Shown here piece by piece: positions 9,460-18,146 of a stretch of 64,000 nt of DNA; within the stretch, counting starts at the first letter, position 1, and every line of letters begins with the position of its first letter. The stretch comes from Methanolobus zinderi. GTDB taxonomy: Archaea; Halobacteriota; Methanosarcinia; Methanosarcinales; Methanosarcinaceae. The stretch spans positions 2,161,332 through 2,225,331 of the forward strand of contig NZ_CP058215.1 of assembly GCF_013388255.1 (NCBI RefSeq), in the 5' to 3' direction. Below the pieces are notes generated by a model, which searched no databases, was not told the DNA's origin, and saw only the letters and a list, made by a program, of their open reading frames with translations. The position numbers and the translations under genes were made by a program.

Positions 9460-10197
9460 TTAATCAGATTCGATACGTGGGGCAAGTAGATATCCGATCC
9501 TGCCTTCACCGCCGGCAATCGTGAAACCGATCTTGACAGGGAAGTCCTTACCCAGCTCAACTGTTACTTCATTGGACTTTGATGCGGGTTTGACTATGTC
9601 GGATAGATAATCCAGTGAGAAGAGCGAACGTGCTTCACCGGACTTGAGATCTATGAGCTGGTCACGTGGAATATCAAGCCTTACACGATCCGTATCGCCT
9701 TCGGCTTCCATGTAGAATGCATCGCCTTCAACTCCCAGTAACATGTGGTCGCTAATTTTTTCCGCTGCCTTGACGGCCCTCTGCAGATCCTTGCCGTTTA
9801 ATACGACCTCTGCCGGAAGCTCAAGCTGGGGTATCCTGGGCTCTGCCCTGACGGTCGACGGGTCAAGCAATGCAAGGGTATAAGACAGGCCACCAACGTG
9901 AAGTGACATCTTCTGCGACATCTCATCAAGTTCCATACTTACCTTGTCATCTCTTCCTGCCACGCCGAAAATGTCGCTGATCTTGGACAGGTCCATGCCT
10001 ATCTCACTGTCATCAGCAGCGAATTCTTCAAAGGCATTTGAACCGAGTTCAAAACTGACCATTGCCACATTCGCAGGGTCCACCGCCCTGACAGTAAATC
10101 CTTCCGGAGATATTTTGAACCTCGCCTCATCAACAAGAACTGAAAGTGCCTCTATGGAACTCTTAAGTGTATCTGCATCGATTGTTGCCTTGAACAT
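9460..10197 (-). CDS. pcn: DNA polymerase sliding clamp (PCNA)
   Basis: The 245-residue protein is the homotrimeric clamp that tethers DNA polymerase and other replication and repair factors. The N-terminus MFKATIDADTLKSSIEAL and the C-terminal IGFTIAGGEGRIGYLLAPRIE are family hallmarks. The start at 10197 follows GGCGGAGAA; an in-frame upstream start would add 15 non-conserved residues. It is followed at 4 bp by priL, so clamp and primase subunit are co-expressed. Confidence 0.97.
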   Translation of the reverse strand: MFKATIDADTLKSSIEALSVLVDEARFKISPEGFTVRAVDPANVAMVSFELGSNAFEEFAADDSEIGMDLSKISDIFGVAGRDDKVSMELDEMSQKMSLHVGGLSYTLALLDPSTVRAEPRIPQLELPAEVVLNGKDLQRAVKAAEKISDHMLLGVEGDAFYMEAEGDTDRVRLDIPRDQLIDLKSGEARSLFSLDYLSDIVKPASKSNEVTVELGKDFPVKIGFTIAGGEGRIGYLLAPRIESD

Positions 10198-10319
10198 CTG
10201 GATTCTCCGCCAAATAAATTTGATTTTTAGGTCATTATACACATTTACTAATAAAAGCTTTCGTGAAAATAATCTGAAAGTTTGTGCAACCTGCCCTTAT
10301 ATTGTGCAGTAATTATATA

Positions 10320-10634
10320 TTAATCATACTCACGCCAGGTAGTTCCACATTTGGTACACTTGAAGAAACGTGTTTCAGATTCATCAGCAGACCTGAGCTG
10401 GCGAAGCCACCAGTATGCGACGTTATGGCCACATTCCTCACACCTGACTGATGTTGTCGGAAGACCCTGTGCGGTCTCACCTTCAAGGACCGTTACTTCC
10501 CTGTCGGAGCGCTCCGATCTGGACACCAGTGATCCATCTTTGGCTTCCTTTTCTTTCACATAACCGCATTTCCTGCACTGAGAGACACCTTTTACCGGAA
10601 ACATCATACTTTTACATTTTGGACAAAATTCCAT
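10320..10634 (-). CDS. tfs: Transcription factor S (TFS, TFIIS-like RNA cleavage factor)
   Basis: TFS stimulates transcript cleavage by backtracked archaeal RNA polymerase. The 104-residue protein has an N-terminal zinc ribbon (CPKC and CRKC) and a C-terminal one (CEEC and CTKC) with an acidic loop of the type RSADESET that enters the active site. I chose ATG at 10634, preceded by AAGGTGAG; an in-frame GTG three codons upstream is weaker. The start lies 23 bp inside the end of the NUDIX gene, so the two are translationally coupled. Confidence 0.93.
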   Translation of the reverse strand: MEFCPKCKSMMFPVKGVSQCRKCGYVKEKEAKDGSLVSRSERSDREVTVLEGETAQGLPTTSVRCEECGHNVAYWWLRQLRSADESETRFFKCTKCGTTWREYD

Positions 10635-11028
10635 CAATCTCACCTTGTGACTGCTCTAATATCATATTGTGGTCAAACGCCATTTCGGGTAAATTCGAAA
10701 TATCAAAGAGATGTGCGCCACTGGCATCTGAACCTGCTTTGAGATCTCCACTACCGACTGACAGATAGACCACACTTACCGTATGTCCTCTTGGGTCACG
10801 CCGGGGGTCAGAGTATACCCCAAGTAACTTAACTATTTCTATCGACAGCCCGGTTTCCTCCAGAGCCTCCCGTACCACCGCTGCTTCCACGGTCTCACCT
10901 ATTTCAACAAAACCACCCGGCAAAGCAAACTTTCCCTGAAAAGGAGGGTTTTTACGCCGTATCAGGACAATTCTGCCATCATACAGGATCACAGCATCAA
11001 CTGTCAGTTTTGGTGTTTCGGGGCACAT
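10612..11028 (-). CDS. NUDIX hydrolase
   Basis: A complete Nudix box GGFVEIGETVEAAVVREA plus LEETGL lies around residues 38-61 of 138. The family hydrolyses nucleoside diphosphates linked to another group; this length and the FQGKFALPGGFVE context resemble the ADP-ribose pyrophosphatase/8-oxo-dGTPase type, but the substrate cannot be read from sequence. It overlaps the downstream tfs gene by 23 bp and is divergent from artA across 65 bp. Confidence 0.93.
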   Translation of the reverse strand: MCPETPKLTVDAVILYDGRIVLIRRKNPPFQGKFALPGGFVEIGETVEAAVVREALEETGLSIEIVKLLGVYSDPRRDPRGHTVSVVYLSVGSGDLKAGSDASGAHLFDISNLPEMAFDHNMILEQSQGEIDGILSKM

Positions 11029-11093
11029 AGGAACAAAAACTTAATACGCTAAATCAAATATATAGAGCGCATACCTATTAAAGGTGCTTGTAA

Positions 11094-11918
11094 ATGATAG
11101 AAAATGTACTTTGGGTTGCTGTGGCATTCATGCTTGCCAGTGCGCTTACACCCAGAAAAAAGAATTGGCGCAAACTGCTGGGTGCGGCAGGCTGGGTATT
11201 CTTTGCAATACACTGGTTCATCCAGCCAGGGCACTACCTGGAGATCAATGACTACTTCAATGTCGCGCTGGTTATAACCGTAGGTATACTCTGTCTGATG
11301 ATATCATATACTATGTTCAGGGAGTACAGACATCCGGAGATACTGGAGAATAAGTCAGCAGACATAACATCCATGGCAACAAGCGCAACAGCCCTTGGAT
11401 CATTGTTCTACTTCCCCTTTGCACAGATGGAATCCCTCAATGTATGGATCATCGGCCTTGTTACGGACAACGTACTCTGGACGATGCATCTGCTGAACAT
11501 GCCCGCGGAACTGACAGCCTGGAACAAGATTGGTCTTAACGGGTATAGAGTAGAGATAATTCTTGCCTGTACTGCCATTGAGAGTATCGCCCTTTTCATC
11601 GGGCTCATAATCTCTGTGGATGCACCATGGAAGAAACACTTAAAAGCATTCCTCGTTTCCGTACCTGTTATATACGGTTTAAATATAATAAGGGATGTAT
11701 TCGTAATTGCTGCTTACGGATACCAATGGTTCGGCCCTAACAGCTTTGAGATCGCACATCACACCATCGGGAAGATAGGATCCGGCATAGCACTCTTTGC
11801 CATAGCTTATGTGGTCATGCGTATCCTTCCGGAACTTATAGAGCTCATCGAAGGAGTATGGCTGTTGGTCACCGAATGCATCCAGAATATATTAAAAAAA
11901 GTCGTAGGAAATAATTAG
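11094..11918 (+). CDS. artA: Archaeosortase A
   Basis: ArtA is a multi-pass membrane cysteine protease/transpeptidase that processes the C-terminal PGF-type tripartite signal of surface proteins and permits their lipid anchoring. The exosortase/archaeosortase catalytic pattern is seen as ILACTAIES (Cys159), LNIIRDVF (Arg200) and FEIAHHTIGK near residue 220. Seven or eight hydrophobic segments are evident. The gene abuts asd with no intervening base, and asd is followed by pssA, which make the archaetidylethanolamine lipid implicated in ArtA-dependent anchoring in haloarchaea. Confidence 0.9.
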   Translation: MIENVLWVAVAFMLASALTPRKKNWRKLLGAAGWVFFAIHWFIQPGHYLEINDYFNVALVITVGILCLMISYTMFREYRHPEILENKSADITSMATSATALGSLFYFPFAQMESLNVWIIGLVTDNVLWTMHLLNMPAELTAWNKIGLNGYRVEIILACTAIESIALFIGLIISVDAPWKKHLKAFLVSVPVIYGLNIIRDVFVIAAYGYQWFGPNSFEIAHHTIGKIGSGIALFAIAYVVMRILPELIELIEGVWLLVTECIQNILKKVVGNN

Positions 11919-12539
11919 ATGCTTGCAAAAGGTTCGGCTCCCTGGATAGTGACTGCAGTTACTATCAGTATATTCGCTACCATTGCCCATTTTTTTTTAA
12001 GCTGGCCACATACGGATAAAATAGCCTTGCTTGGAATTGCCGTTACCATATTCTTTTTATTCTTTTTTCGGGACCCTGAAAGAAAGGTCGACCAATGTGA
12101 CAGGATCATGCTTGCACCTGCCGACGGAAAGATCGTTGACATCAGGGGACGGAAGATCTGCATTTTCATGAATTTCCAGAATGTCCACGTTAACAGAGTG
12201 CCCATTAACGGAAAGATCCACTCCATCGTGCATAAGAAAGGAGGATACATACCTGCATTCTGTAAGGATTCGGACAGGAACGAGCGCAGTCATATGCTCA
12301 TAGAGACAGAACACGGGCTGGTAGAAGTCATACAGATTGCGGGAACTGTTACCAGAAGAATCGTTTCATATGTAAGGGAAGGGGATCACCTGACACAGGG
12401 AGAGAGGTTCGGAATGATACGTTTCGGGTCAAGGGTTGATGTAACGATCCCCGAGAACTTTGACATAGCCTGCGAGATCGGTGACAGGGTGTTTGCAGGC
12501 TTAACGGTGATCGCCAGGGCGACAGACTGTGAGGAGTGA
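11919..12539 (+). CDS. asd: Archaetidylserine decarboxylase (phosphatidylserine decarboxylase-related)
   Basis: The 206-residue protein has an N-terminal membrane hairpin (two hydrophobic segments before residue 52) and the short-form PSD domain with APADG, FMNFQNVHVNRVP and the autocleavage site RFGS at residues 168-171, where Ser171 should become the pyruvoyl group. It decarboxylates archaetidylserine to archaetidylethanolamine. Its ATG directly follows the artA stop, so the genes are translationally coupled. Confidence 0.9.
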   Translation: MLAKGSAPWIVTAVTISIFATIAHFFLSWPHTDKIALLGIAVTIFFLFFFRDPERKVDQCDRIMLAPADGKIVDIRGRKICIFMNFQNVHVNRVPINGKIHSIVHKKGGYIPAFCKDSDRNERSHMLIETEHGLVEVIQIAGTVTRRIVSYVREGDHLTQGERFGMIRFGSRVDVTIPENFDIACEIGDRVFAGLTVIARATDCEE

Positions 12540-12557
12540 AAAAACATTTTACGGAGT

Positions 12558-13208
12558 TTGAAATTAGCCGACATTGTCACCTTATTCAATTCACTGTGTG
12601 GACTGCTGGCAGTAATTGTGATCCAGGATGGCTTTACCTATCTTGCCCCCATACTGATACTTGCGGCTGCTGTGGCAGATGGTGTTGACGGATATCTTTC
12701 AAGGCTTTTTTCAGGAAGCGAGTTGGGAGCAAATCTTGATTCACTCGCAGATATCGTTTCATTCGGACTTGCCCCCGCTGCTATCCTTTATTCGTTTGCG
12801 GGCGAGAGTGCAGGATATCTGCTTTTTACAGCACTCAGCTTTTACTTTTTCTGCGGGATGCTCAGGCTGGCAAGGTTCAATACATCACATCAGGGTCTTC
12901 CCTCTTTCAGGGGACTCCCGATTACCGCAGGAGGTATCATCCTCTCAGCATATGTACTGGCGGGCGAGAATTACTTTAACAGCTATCTGGCAATACTGCT
13001 TGCTTTTGTCATTGGCTTGCTCATGATCAGCAGGTTCACATACATGAAAGCGAGAAAACCAGAGATCGTAACACCTGTGGCATTGGTCTTCGGAATAACC
13101 ATTCTGTCCTATGCGGTCAACCTGAGTTATACGCATCTAATGGCAAGCCTTTTACTGGGCATAATGTTACTATACGTGATATCACCTGCAATAAAAAAGG
13201 CTGTATAA
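12558..13208 (+). CDS. pssA: CDP-archaeol:serine archaetidyltransferase
   Basis: This integral membrane enzyme joins CDP-archaeol and L-serine to make archaetidylserine, the substrate of the preceding decarboxylase. The CDP-alcohol phosphotransferase signature is present as DGVDGYLSR, then G and the LDSLAD aspartates. About seven hydrophobic segments are visible. The start is uncertain: I take TTG at 12558 (LKLADIVTLFN), but the best ribosome-binding sequence (GAGGAGTGA at 12531-12539) would better suit an ATT at 12546. The first 4 residues are therefore open. Confidence 0.9.
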   Translation: MKLADIVTLFNSLCGLLAVIVIQDGFTYLAPILILAAAVADGVDGYLSRLFSGSELGANLDSLADIVSFGLAPAAILYSFAGESAGYLLFTALSFYFFCGMLRLARFNTSHQGLPSFRGLPITAGGIILSAYVLAGENYFNSYLAILLAFVIGLLMISRFTYMKARKPEIVTPVALVFGITILSYAVNLSYTHLMASLLLGIMLLYVISPAIKKAV

Positions 13209-13210
13209 AA

Positions 13211-13579
13211 ATGAAGGATACATACATGATAACAGACAGAGACAACGTATTATTTGAGGCAGGCATCAAGCTTGGAGCCCTCTACCATCAGTTCACAGGC
13301 TCACCCGTCAATCTCAGGACCGTAGAGAGCCTTGAGACCGCAATACAGGAAAGCATTTCGGTACAACCCTTTGTCAAAGACATAACTGTCTCCATCGACA
13401 GGGACATAATCCGTTCCAGACTGAATGATGAGTTCGGCTACTGCGAACTGGAAGGCCGTATGCTTGATGTGAAAATCACAATGAGATATGAATCAGTACT
13501 TGCTGATGTGAGTCTGGCATTCGACCAGGAACTTGACTACCCGCTTATGAAAATAGATAAAGTTTACAGCTCTGACTGA
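13211..13579 (+). CDS. mptD: Archaeal dihydroneopterin aldolase MptD
   Basis: MptD cleaves 7,8-dihydroneopterin to 6-hydroxymethyl-dihydropterin in tetrahydromethanopterin synthesis. The 122-residue size and the conserved [19 protein letters not shown] segment (about residues 15-33) match this archaeal-only family. It follows pssA by 2 bp, so it is the last gene of the artA operon although the pathway differs. Its 3' end overlaps convergent hisC by 16 bp. Confidence 0.9.
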   Translation: MKDTYMITDRDNVLFEAGIKLGALYHQFTGSPVNLRTVESLETAIQESISVQPFVKDITVSIDRDIIRSRLNDEFGYCELEGRMLDVKITMRYESVLADVSLAFDQELDYPLMKIDKVYSSD

Positions 13580-14670
13580 GCTGCAACTTCTTTGAATGCT
13601 TCGACTACCATTTCATTCTGCACGCCTGTGCCAACGGTCACACGTATCAGAGAATCACCGGCTCCTTTGAAAGAGCTGCAGTCCCTGACGATAATCCCCT
13701 TTTTCAACAGCTTCTCAGTAACATCCTTTGATCTTAAGGGTGCAACATCCACAAGTACGAAATTAGCCTGCGAGCCGTAGACCCGGAAAGGAATATGTTC
13801 TGCAAGATAATCGCGCCCTTCCCTGGCACAGAGAATGCTTTTTTCCAGGTGATCGTTTTCAGATAATGCCGCAACACCTGCTGCAATGGACGGAACACTG
13901 ATGTTAAAGGGTGTTGCTATCTTCATGTACTCTTGCTTGATCCATGCAGGCATAATACCATAACCCAGCCTCATGCCGGCAAGTCCGAATGCCTTGGACA
14001 GTGTTCGTCCGATGATAAGGTTGTCATACTCGTTCACAAGATCGGCATAGTTGCGGTCTGCAAACTCCACATAGGCCTCGTCCACAAAGACCAGACCCTT
14101 TGTGTGTTCCAGTATACGGCGCAGATCGGCCTCTGGAATTTGTTTGCCGGTCGGGTTGTTAGGCGAGCACAGGAATATTATCTTCGTACCTGATGATTCG
14201 GCTTCAATTATCACATCGGCATCCAGTACAAAATCCTCCCCCAGATTCACATGAACAGCTACCGCTCCGTTTGCGCGGGCTGCAACCTCATAATAGGAGA
14301 ATGTAGGGATCGGGAGGATGATCTCGTCACCCGGTGAAATCAGTAATCTCATAAGGTTGTCCAGCAGACCGTCCATCCCCGGACCTGCGGCACATATGTT
14401 CTCTGCAGGGAAGCCCGTGTATTCGGAGATGGCATCCACAAGCTCGGATGCGTCTGCCGATGGGTAGATATTCACTTTTCCGGCATGATCTCTGATGGCC
14501 TTGATGGCTTCAGGAGAAGGTCCCAGTACATTCTCATTTGAACCAAGTTTTATGATGGAAGCCGGATCAAGACCGTATTTGCGGGCGATATCCTCAATGG
14601 ATTTACCAGGTACATATTCAGCTATGTTGGCAATTTCCGGTTTTATCAGCTCAGGCCTGCTCAAGCACAT
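13564..14670 (-). CDS. hisC: Histidinol-phosphate aminotransferase
   Basis: HisC is a PLP enzyme of histidine synthesis. Fold-type I signatures are visible: [29 protein letters not shown] and the PLP-lysine motif [21 protein letters not shown] at 14670 is listed as the start, but TTG at 14664 (reading [11 protein letters not shown]) fits the family N-terminus and a GGTGG site equally well. The 5' end overlaps argD by about 20 bp, so the two aminotransferase genes are coupled. Confidence 0.95.
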   Translation of the reverse strand: MCLSRPELIKPEIANIAEYVPGKSIEDIARKYGLDPASIIKLGSNENVLGPSPEAIKAIRDHAGKVNIYPSADASELVDAISEYTGFPAENICAAGPGMDGLLDNLMRLLISPGDEIILPIPTFSYYEVAARANGAVAVHVNLGEDFVLDADVIIEAESSGTKIIFLCSPNNPTGKQIPEADLRRILEHTKGLVFVDEAYVEFADRNYADLVNEYDNLIIGRTLSKAFGLAGMRLGYGIMPAWIKQEYMKIATPFNISVPSIAAGVAALSENDHLEKSILCAREGRDYLAEHIPFRVYGSQANFVLVDVAPLRSKDVTEKLLKKGIIVRDCSSFKGAGDSLIRVTVGTGVQNEMVVEAFKEVAAQSEL

Positions 14671-15826
14671 CCACCACCGCATCGATCTGCTCTTTGCTAA
14701 TTGTAAGAGGAGGAGCTATACGCAGCACTTTTTCCGAGGTGCAGTTTAGAAGCACACCCTTTTTCATGCAGGACTCTACAATGTCCGCACACTTGCGATC
14801 AAGTTCGACACCTATCATAAGTCCGCGTCCGCGAACCTCCACAACACCGTCCAGAGACATGTTCCTGAGACGGTCCATGAAATACTCACCCATTTCCTGA
14901 GAGTTCCTGAGAAGATTTTCTTCACGGATGACCTCAATGGATGCCAGGGCTGCAGCACATGCCAGAGGGCTGCCGCCAAAGGTTGCCGCATGCTGACCCC
15001 TGTCAAACGAAATGCCGTCACGCGCGGCAATGGCACCCATGGGGAAGCCTCCACCCATTGCCTTTGCCATTGTCATGATATCCGGCTTAACACCGGAGTG
15101 TTCCTTGCAGAACCATTTCCCAGTACGTCCAAAACCTGTCTGTACCTCGTCAAAGATAAGCAGGGTATCAGTCTCGTCACATATCCTGCGGACCTCCTGA
15201 AGATACTCGTCGGACGGTACATTGATACCGCCTTCTCCCTGTATCGGTTCCACTATCACAGCCGCGGTATTTTCTGTTATCGCATCGGCAAGAGCCCCGG
15301 CGTCATCGTATGGGACAAACTTCTCTTCCTGGACCAGCGGTTTGAAAGGGTTGCGGTAGATATCCTTATAGGTCACCGAAAGTGATCCCATGGTCCTGCC
15401 GTGGAACGATTTCTCCACCGCCACAAAATCGGTCTTGCCGGTGGTCACACGTGCAAGTTTCATGGCAGCTTCAACCGCCTCGGTTCCCGAATTGCAGAAG
15501 AATACCCGTGACATACCTGTGATACCTGCAAGCTCCTTAGCAAGTTCGGCCTGAACTGCTGTATAGTATAGATTGGAAACGTGAATCAGCTTCCCGGCCT
15601 GTTCTTTGATAGCTGCCACAAGTTTGGGGTGGCAGTGACCTATATTGTTTACAGCTATTCCCGCAACACAATCGATGTATTCCCTGCCGTTGATGTCGCG
15701 TACAATACAGCCCTTCCCGCTTTCAAGTACGATATCATAGCGGCCGTAGTTCTGCATGACGTATTCAGCGTCCTTTTTGATAATAGATTCATGATCCGGT
15801 GATTGTGAGGTAATATTCTCTGTCAT
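14651..15826 (-). CDS. argD: Acetylornithine aminotransferase
   Basis: This class III PLP aminotransferase converts N-acetylglutamate semialdehyde to N-acetylornithine in arginine synthesis; close relatives act on other omega-amino substrates. Motifs: [18 protein letters not shown], the [12 protein letters not shown] aspartate, and the PLP-lysine in [13 protein letters not shown]. Length 391 is typical. GGGTG precedes the ATG. It leads a two-gene unit with hisC. Confidence 0.93.
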   Translation of the reverse strand: MTENITSQSPDHESIIKKDAEYVMQNYGRYDIVLESGKGCIVRDINGREYIDCVAGIAVNNIGHCHPKLVAAIKEQAGKLIHVSNLYYTAVQAELAKELAGITGMSRVFFCNSGTEAVEAAMKLARVTTGKTDFVAVEKSFHGRTMGSLSVTYKDIYRNPFKPLVQEEKFVPYDDAGALADAITENTAAVIVEPIQGEGGINVPSDEYLQEVRRICDETDTLLIFDEVQTGFGRTGKWFCKEHSGVKPDIMTMAKAMGGGFPMGAIAARDGISFDRGQHAATFGGSPLACAAALASIEVIREENLLRNSQEMGEYFMDRLRNMSLDGVVEVRGRGLMIGVELDRKCADIVESCMKKGVLLNCTSEKVLRIAPPLTISKEQIDAVVDVLEQA

Positions 15827-15957
15827 GTAAACACCCTGTGGACTATAATATTGAATTAAACTATTAAAGCTGGCTATTGAAATTCAGGAAAAGTACAAAG
15901 ATTTTACTGCCGGAAAATAAGCAGACCAGAAAAAGAGAAGAAAAAAAGGTCCCAAAA

Positions 15958-16305
15958 TCAGAGAATCCTTTTGTCAGGAACCCTTATGGCAACATAGAGA
16001 TTCACAAGGAAGACCAGGACCAGTGCCTGAAATGTTGCAAGCGCGATTCCCGTAAACGTATTATACTGCCCGCTTGCCACTGCAACCGGTTCACTGATGC
16101 TGACGTAAGCCTCGGACAGATACAGCAGAAAACCGATCGTCATAAGTAAGAAGTACCTTTTAATCTTGCTAAAAGAAACGTATATTCGTGAGCGGATCAC
16201 ATCCGCGTCGATCCTTACCAGTAAGTTGGAAATTAATAGCGCGACCACAACAATACCCAGTCTGGTCGCAAAATCCAGAAAGTTGAATACTCCAATCGAA
16301 TTCAT
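15958..16305 (-). CDS. Small membrane protein of unknown function
   Basis: About 115 residues with three hydrophobic segments (roughly 15-33, 50-68 and 80-110) joined by a basic loop; no family recognised. The GAGGGG ribosome-binding site at 16312-16317 touches an upstream in-frame ATG at 16311 with no spacer, but lies 6 bp ahead of the ATG at 16305, so the latter is preferred. The site is a perfect 10-base complement to an exposed segment of the candidate small RNA at 17949-18100. Confidence 0.75.
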   Translation of the reverse strand: MNSIGVFNFLDFATRLGIVVVALLISNLLVRIDADVIRSRIYVSFSKIKRYFLLMTIGFLLYLSEAYVSISEPVAVASGQYNTFTGIALATFQALVLVFLVNLYVAIRVPDKRIL

Positions 16306-16351
16306 AACCATCCCCTCAGATGCATTTTTAATATCGGTATCTCAACATTTT

Positions 16352-17275
16352 TCAAACATTCAGTTCCATCAGTTCTTTTTCGTTCAGAACCTCTTCTTCC
16401 TCTCTTTCGAACACTATTCCGTCAGGTGCGCGCATGACACCGTCAACACGTGCGCTCTCATGTATCTTTATCGACTGGGCATTGATCTCACCCAGTATAT
16501 GAGTCTCTTCTGCAATGTAGACCGTACCCCTGGAAACGATATTCCCGTGAATAATATTCTTCTGACCCAGTCTTACGTCCTGGATGGTACGGATACTTCC
16601 GTAAAGGGTGGTAGCGTCAGCCATTTCCAGTGAGGTGGCACGGATGTTACCAACCAGCCGGCAATCGCTTCCGATAACCGCCTTTGAAGGCACCCTGATA
16701 GCGTCCATGGAGATCTTGGAACCATTCGGGACTATCATGCTGTTAACACCGATGGACTCAAGCTCTTCATCATCAAAGAGATCTTCCAATGCCTTCTCAA
16801 CCTCTTCGTCCTTACCAAGTCTTAAGAGTTCACTGATGTAGAGGAAGAGATAGACTATGACCGGAATAGGGTTACGTACAACAATCCAGCCCTTTGCCTC
16901 GAAACCGCCATTGATCTTGACATCATTGCCAATATCGAGGTCACCTTTTACAACAAGCTTACCATCTATGGAAACGAACTCACCGATATAGGCGTTTGCA
17001 TCGGTCTTGACGTTCCCCCCGATCTGTGACCAGATATCGACCCTGACATCAGATCTTGATATGAGATCACCGGCAAGCTGAACCCTTTCTCCCAGTATGG
17101 AAGAATTTGAGATCACACCGTACCTGATATCAGAATGGTTACCGATAATGATGTCTCCGTCTACCACTATCGTATGTTCTTCCATTCTGGTTTTATCCGG
17201 AACGATAAAAGTTTTGAAAAACTCCTCTTCTATATTCTCACGCTCCGGAGACGGATTAGTTTTTTTTGAAGGCAT
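16352..17275 (-). CDS. Bactofilin-like polymer-forming beta-helix protein
   Basis: The 307-residue sequence is a series of short beta-strand turns (DGDIIIG, ISNSSILGERVQLAG, IGGNVKTDANAYIG, HILGEINAQSIKIHESARVDG) typical of left-handed or bactofilin-type beta-helices, interrupted near residues 130-175 by a hydrophobic/helical insert (IVYLFLYISELL) and an acidic helix. Bactofilin-type proteins form filaments or scaffolds near membranes. The insert could touch the membrane. It precedes the small membrane protein on the same strand (46 bp gap), so the two may work together; this is inference. Confidence 0.8.
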   Translation of the reverse strand: MPSKKTNPSPERENIEEEFFKTFIVPDKTRMEEHTIVVDGDIIIGNHSDIRYGVISNSSILGERVQLAGDLISRSDVRVDIWSQIGGNVKTDANAYIGEFVSIDGKLVVKGDLDIGNDVKINGGFEAKGWIVVRNPIPVIVYLFLYISELLRLGKDEEVEKALEDLFDDEELESIGVNSMIVPNGSKISMDAIRVPSKAVIGSDCRLVGNIRATSLEMADATTLYGSIRTIQDVRLGQKNIIHGNIVSRGTVYIAEETHILGEINAQSIKIHESARVDGVMRAPDGIVFEREEEEVLNEKELMELNV

Positions 17276-17350
17276 CGCTGCTATTGTCCATTTTTATCGG
17301 CTTGATATTATTTTAATTTTATCCTTTAAACATCTTGTTTGTTATTTATA

Positions 17351-17824
17351 TTATGACTGGTCCCTGCCACGTCTGACATCAACAGCCGCCCCTCTGTCCA
17401 GATCAGCAACCTCACCCGGAGAGAAAAGCAACTGGCCTGTTGCAAGCAAGTCATCGGATTCGCTTACAACCACCACCTCGTCACCTGCACGAAGTTCAGG
17501 ATCAAGGGACAGGACATGTTTGGCAAAAGTGGTCTTACCATTTGCCACAAAGGGCACCGCATCCTCACAAATAACAACACGCCTTGCAGGTGCAGGGAAA
17601 TAATCATGAAGCGCACGGGCACCTTCCATACCAAGGGTTAGCATACCGTCCTTTGCCCTGACTGTTGCGATGTGCTCATCTTCCTTAAAGACCTGCCGTA
17701 CTCGTTTGGTCTTTGAAAGCCTGAAAGTGACATCATCCGGGAAAAGGGCATTTCCACAGCCTTTTCCAAACTGGAAGTCCGCCATAACACGTACTCTTTT
17801 AAGATTTTTCTCGATATCTGGCAT
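17351..17824 (-). CDS. PUA-domain RNA-binding protein
   Basis: A 157-residue protein with the start set at ATG 17824 (MPDIEKNLKRVRVMADFQFG). The N-terminal QFGKGCGNALFP part resembles the domain preceding PUA in archaeal tRNA-guanine transglycosylase/archaeosine proteins, and residues about 75-150 form a PUA domain (VVICEDAVPFVANGKTTFAKHV, AGDEVVVVS). PUA domains bind structured RNA. TTTAAATA at 17901-17908 (read on the minus strand) may be its TATA box. Function is not known. Confidence 0.85.
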   Translation of the reverse strand: MPDIEKNLKRVRVMADFQFGKGCGNALFPDDVTFRLSKTKRVRQVFKEDEHIATVRAKDGMLTLGMEGARALHDYFPAPARRVVICEDAVPFVANGKTTFAKHVLSLDPELRAGDEVVVVSESDDLLATGQLLFSPGEVADLDRGAAVDVRRGRDQS

Positions 17825-17921
17825 AGATGCTAAATAATGGATAAGCATTAAATTGATAGCGGTCCGTGGGAGAGAATATCCCGGACAGGTACAAAAATCG
17901 TATTTAAAGAATATCGAACAG

Positions 17922-17930
17922 ATTTATATA
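17922..17930 (+). promoter_or_regulatory. TATA box of the candidate structured RNA
   Basis: ATTTATATA is followed 20-25 bp downstream by the first base of a 12-bp terminal stem, which is the spacing expected between an archaeal TATA box and its start site. Both flanking genes are on the other strand, so no protein gene uses it. Confidence 0.5.
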
Positions 17931-17948
17931 TAATAATGACTAATTATA

Positions 17949-18100
17949 AGCTGAGGAAGCGGGCTAACTGCTTGTAGCTGTATTCAAAGGTATAGTAACT
18001 GTAACCAAGCAAAACCATTCATCCCCTCAAACATATCCCGCTTCCTCATTGCTCATTCTTACTGGTTTTAAATTACAGGGACTGCAAAGTCTCTTTTTTT
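17949..18100 (+). ncRNA. Candidate structured small RNA (unnamed)
   Basis: The gene-free 322 bp between the PUA gene and rtcB holds TGAGGAAGCGGG at 17952-17963 and its perfect complement CCCGCTTCCTCA at 18037-18048, a 12-bp stem enclosing about 73 bases. Inside it GCTTG (17970-17974) pairs with CAAGC (18006-18010) and CTGTA (17978-17982) with TATAG (17991-17995). The segment CATCCCCTCA (18020-18029) is predicted unpaired and resembles an anti-Shine-Dalgarno sequence. A TATA box lies 20-25 bp upstream and a hairpin with seven T follows at 18079-18100. The size is about 150 nt, or 100 nt if processed. It is not SRP RNA, RNase P RNA or tRNA. Confidence 0.55.
18079..18100 (+). terminator. Hairpin plus T-run ending the candidate RNA
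   Basis: GGACT, loop GCAA, AGTCT and then a run of seven T. It is oriented on the plus strand, where no protein gene reads toward it, and thus supports a plus-strand transcript from 17949. Confidence 0.5.
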
Positions 18101-18146
18101 GCTTTCCTTGTTTTTAGAAGAGAAAAATGAAGAAAAGAAGAGAGGT

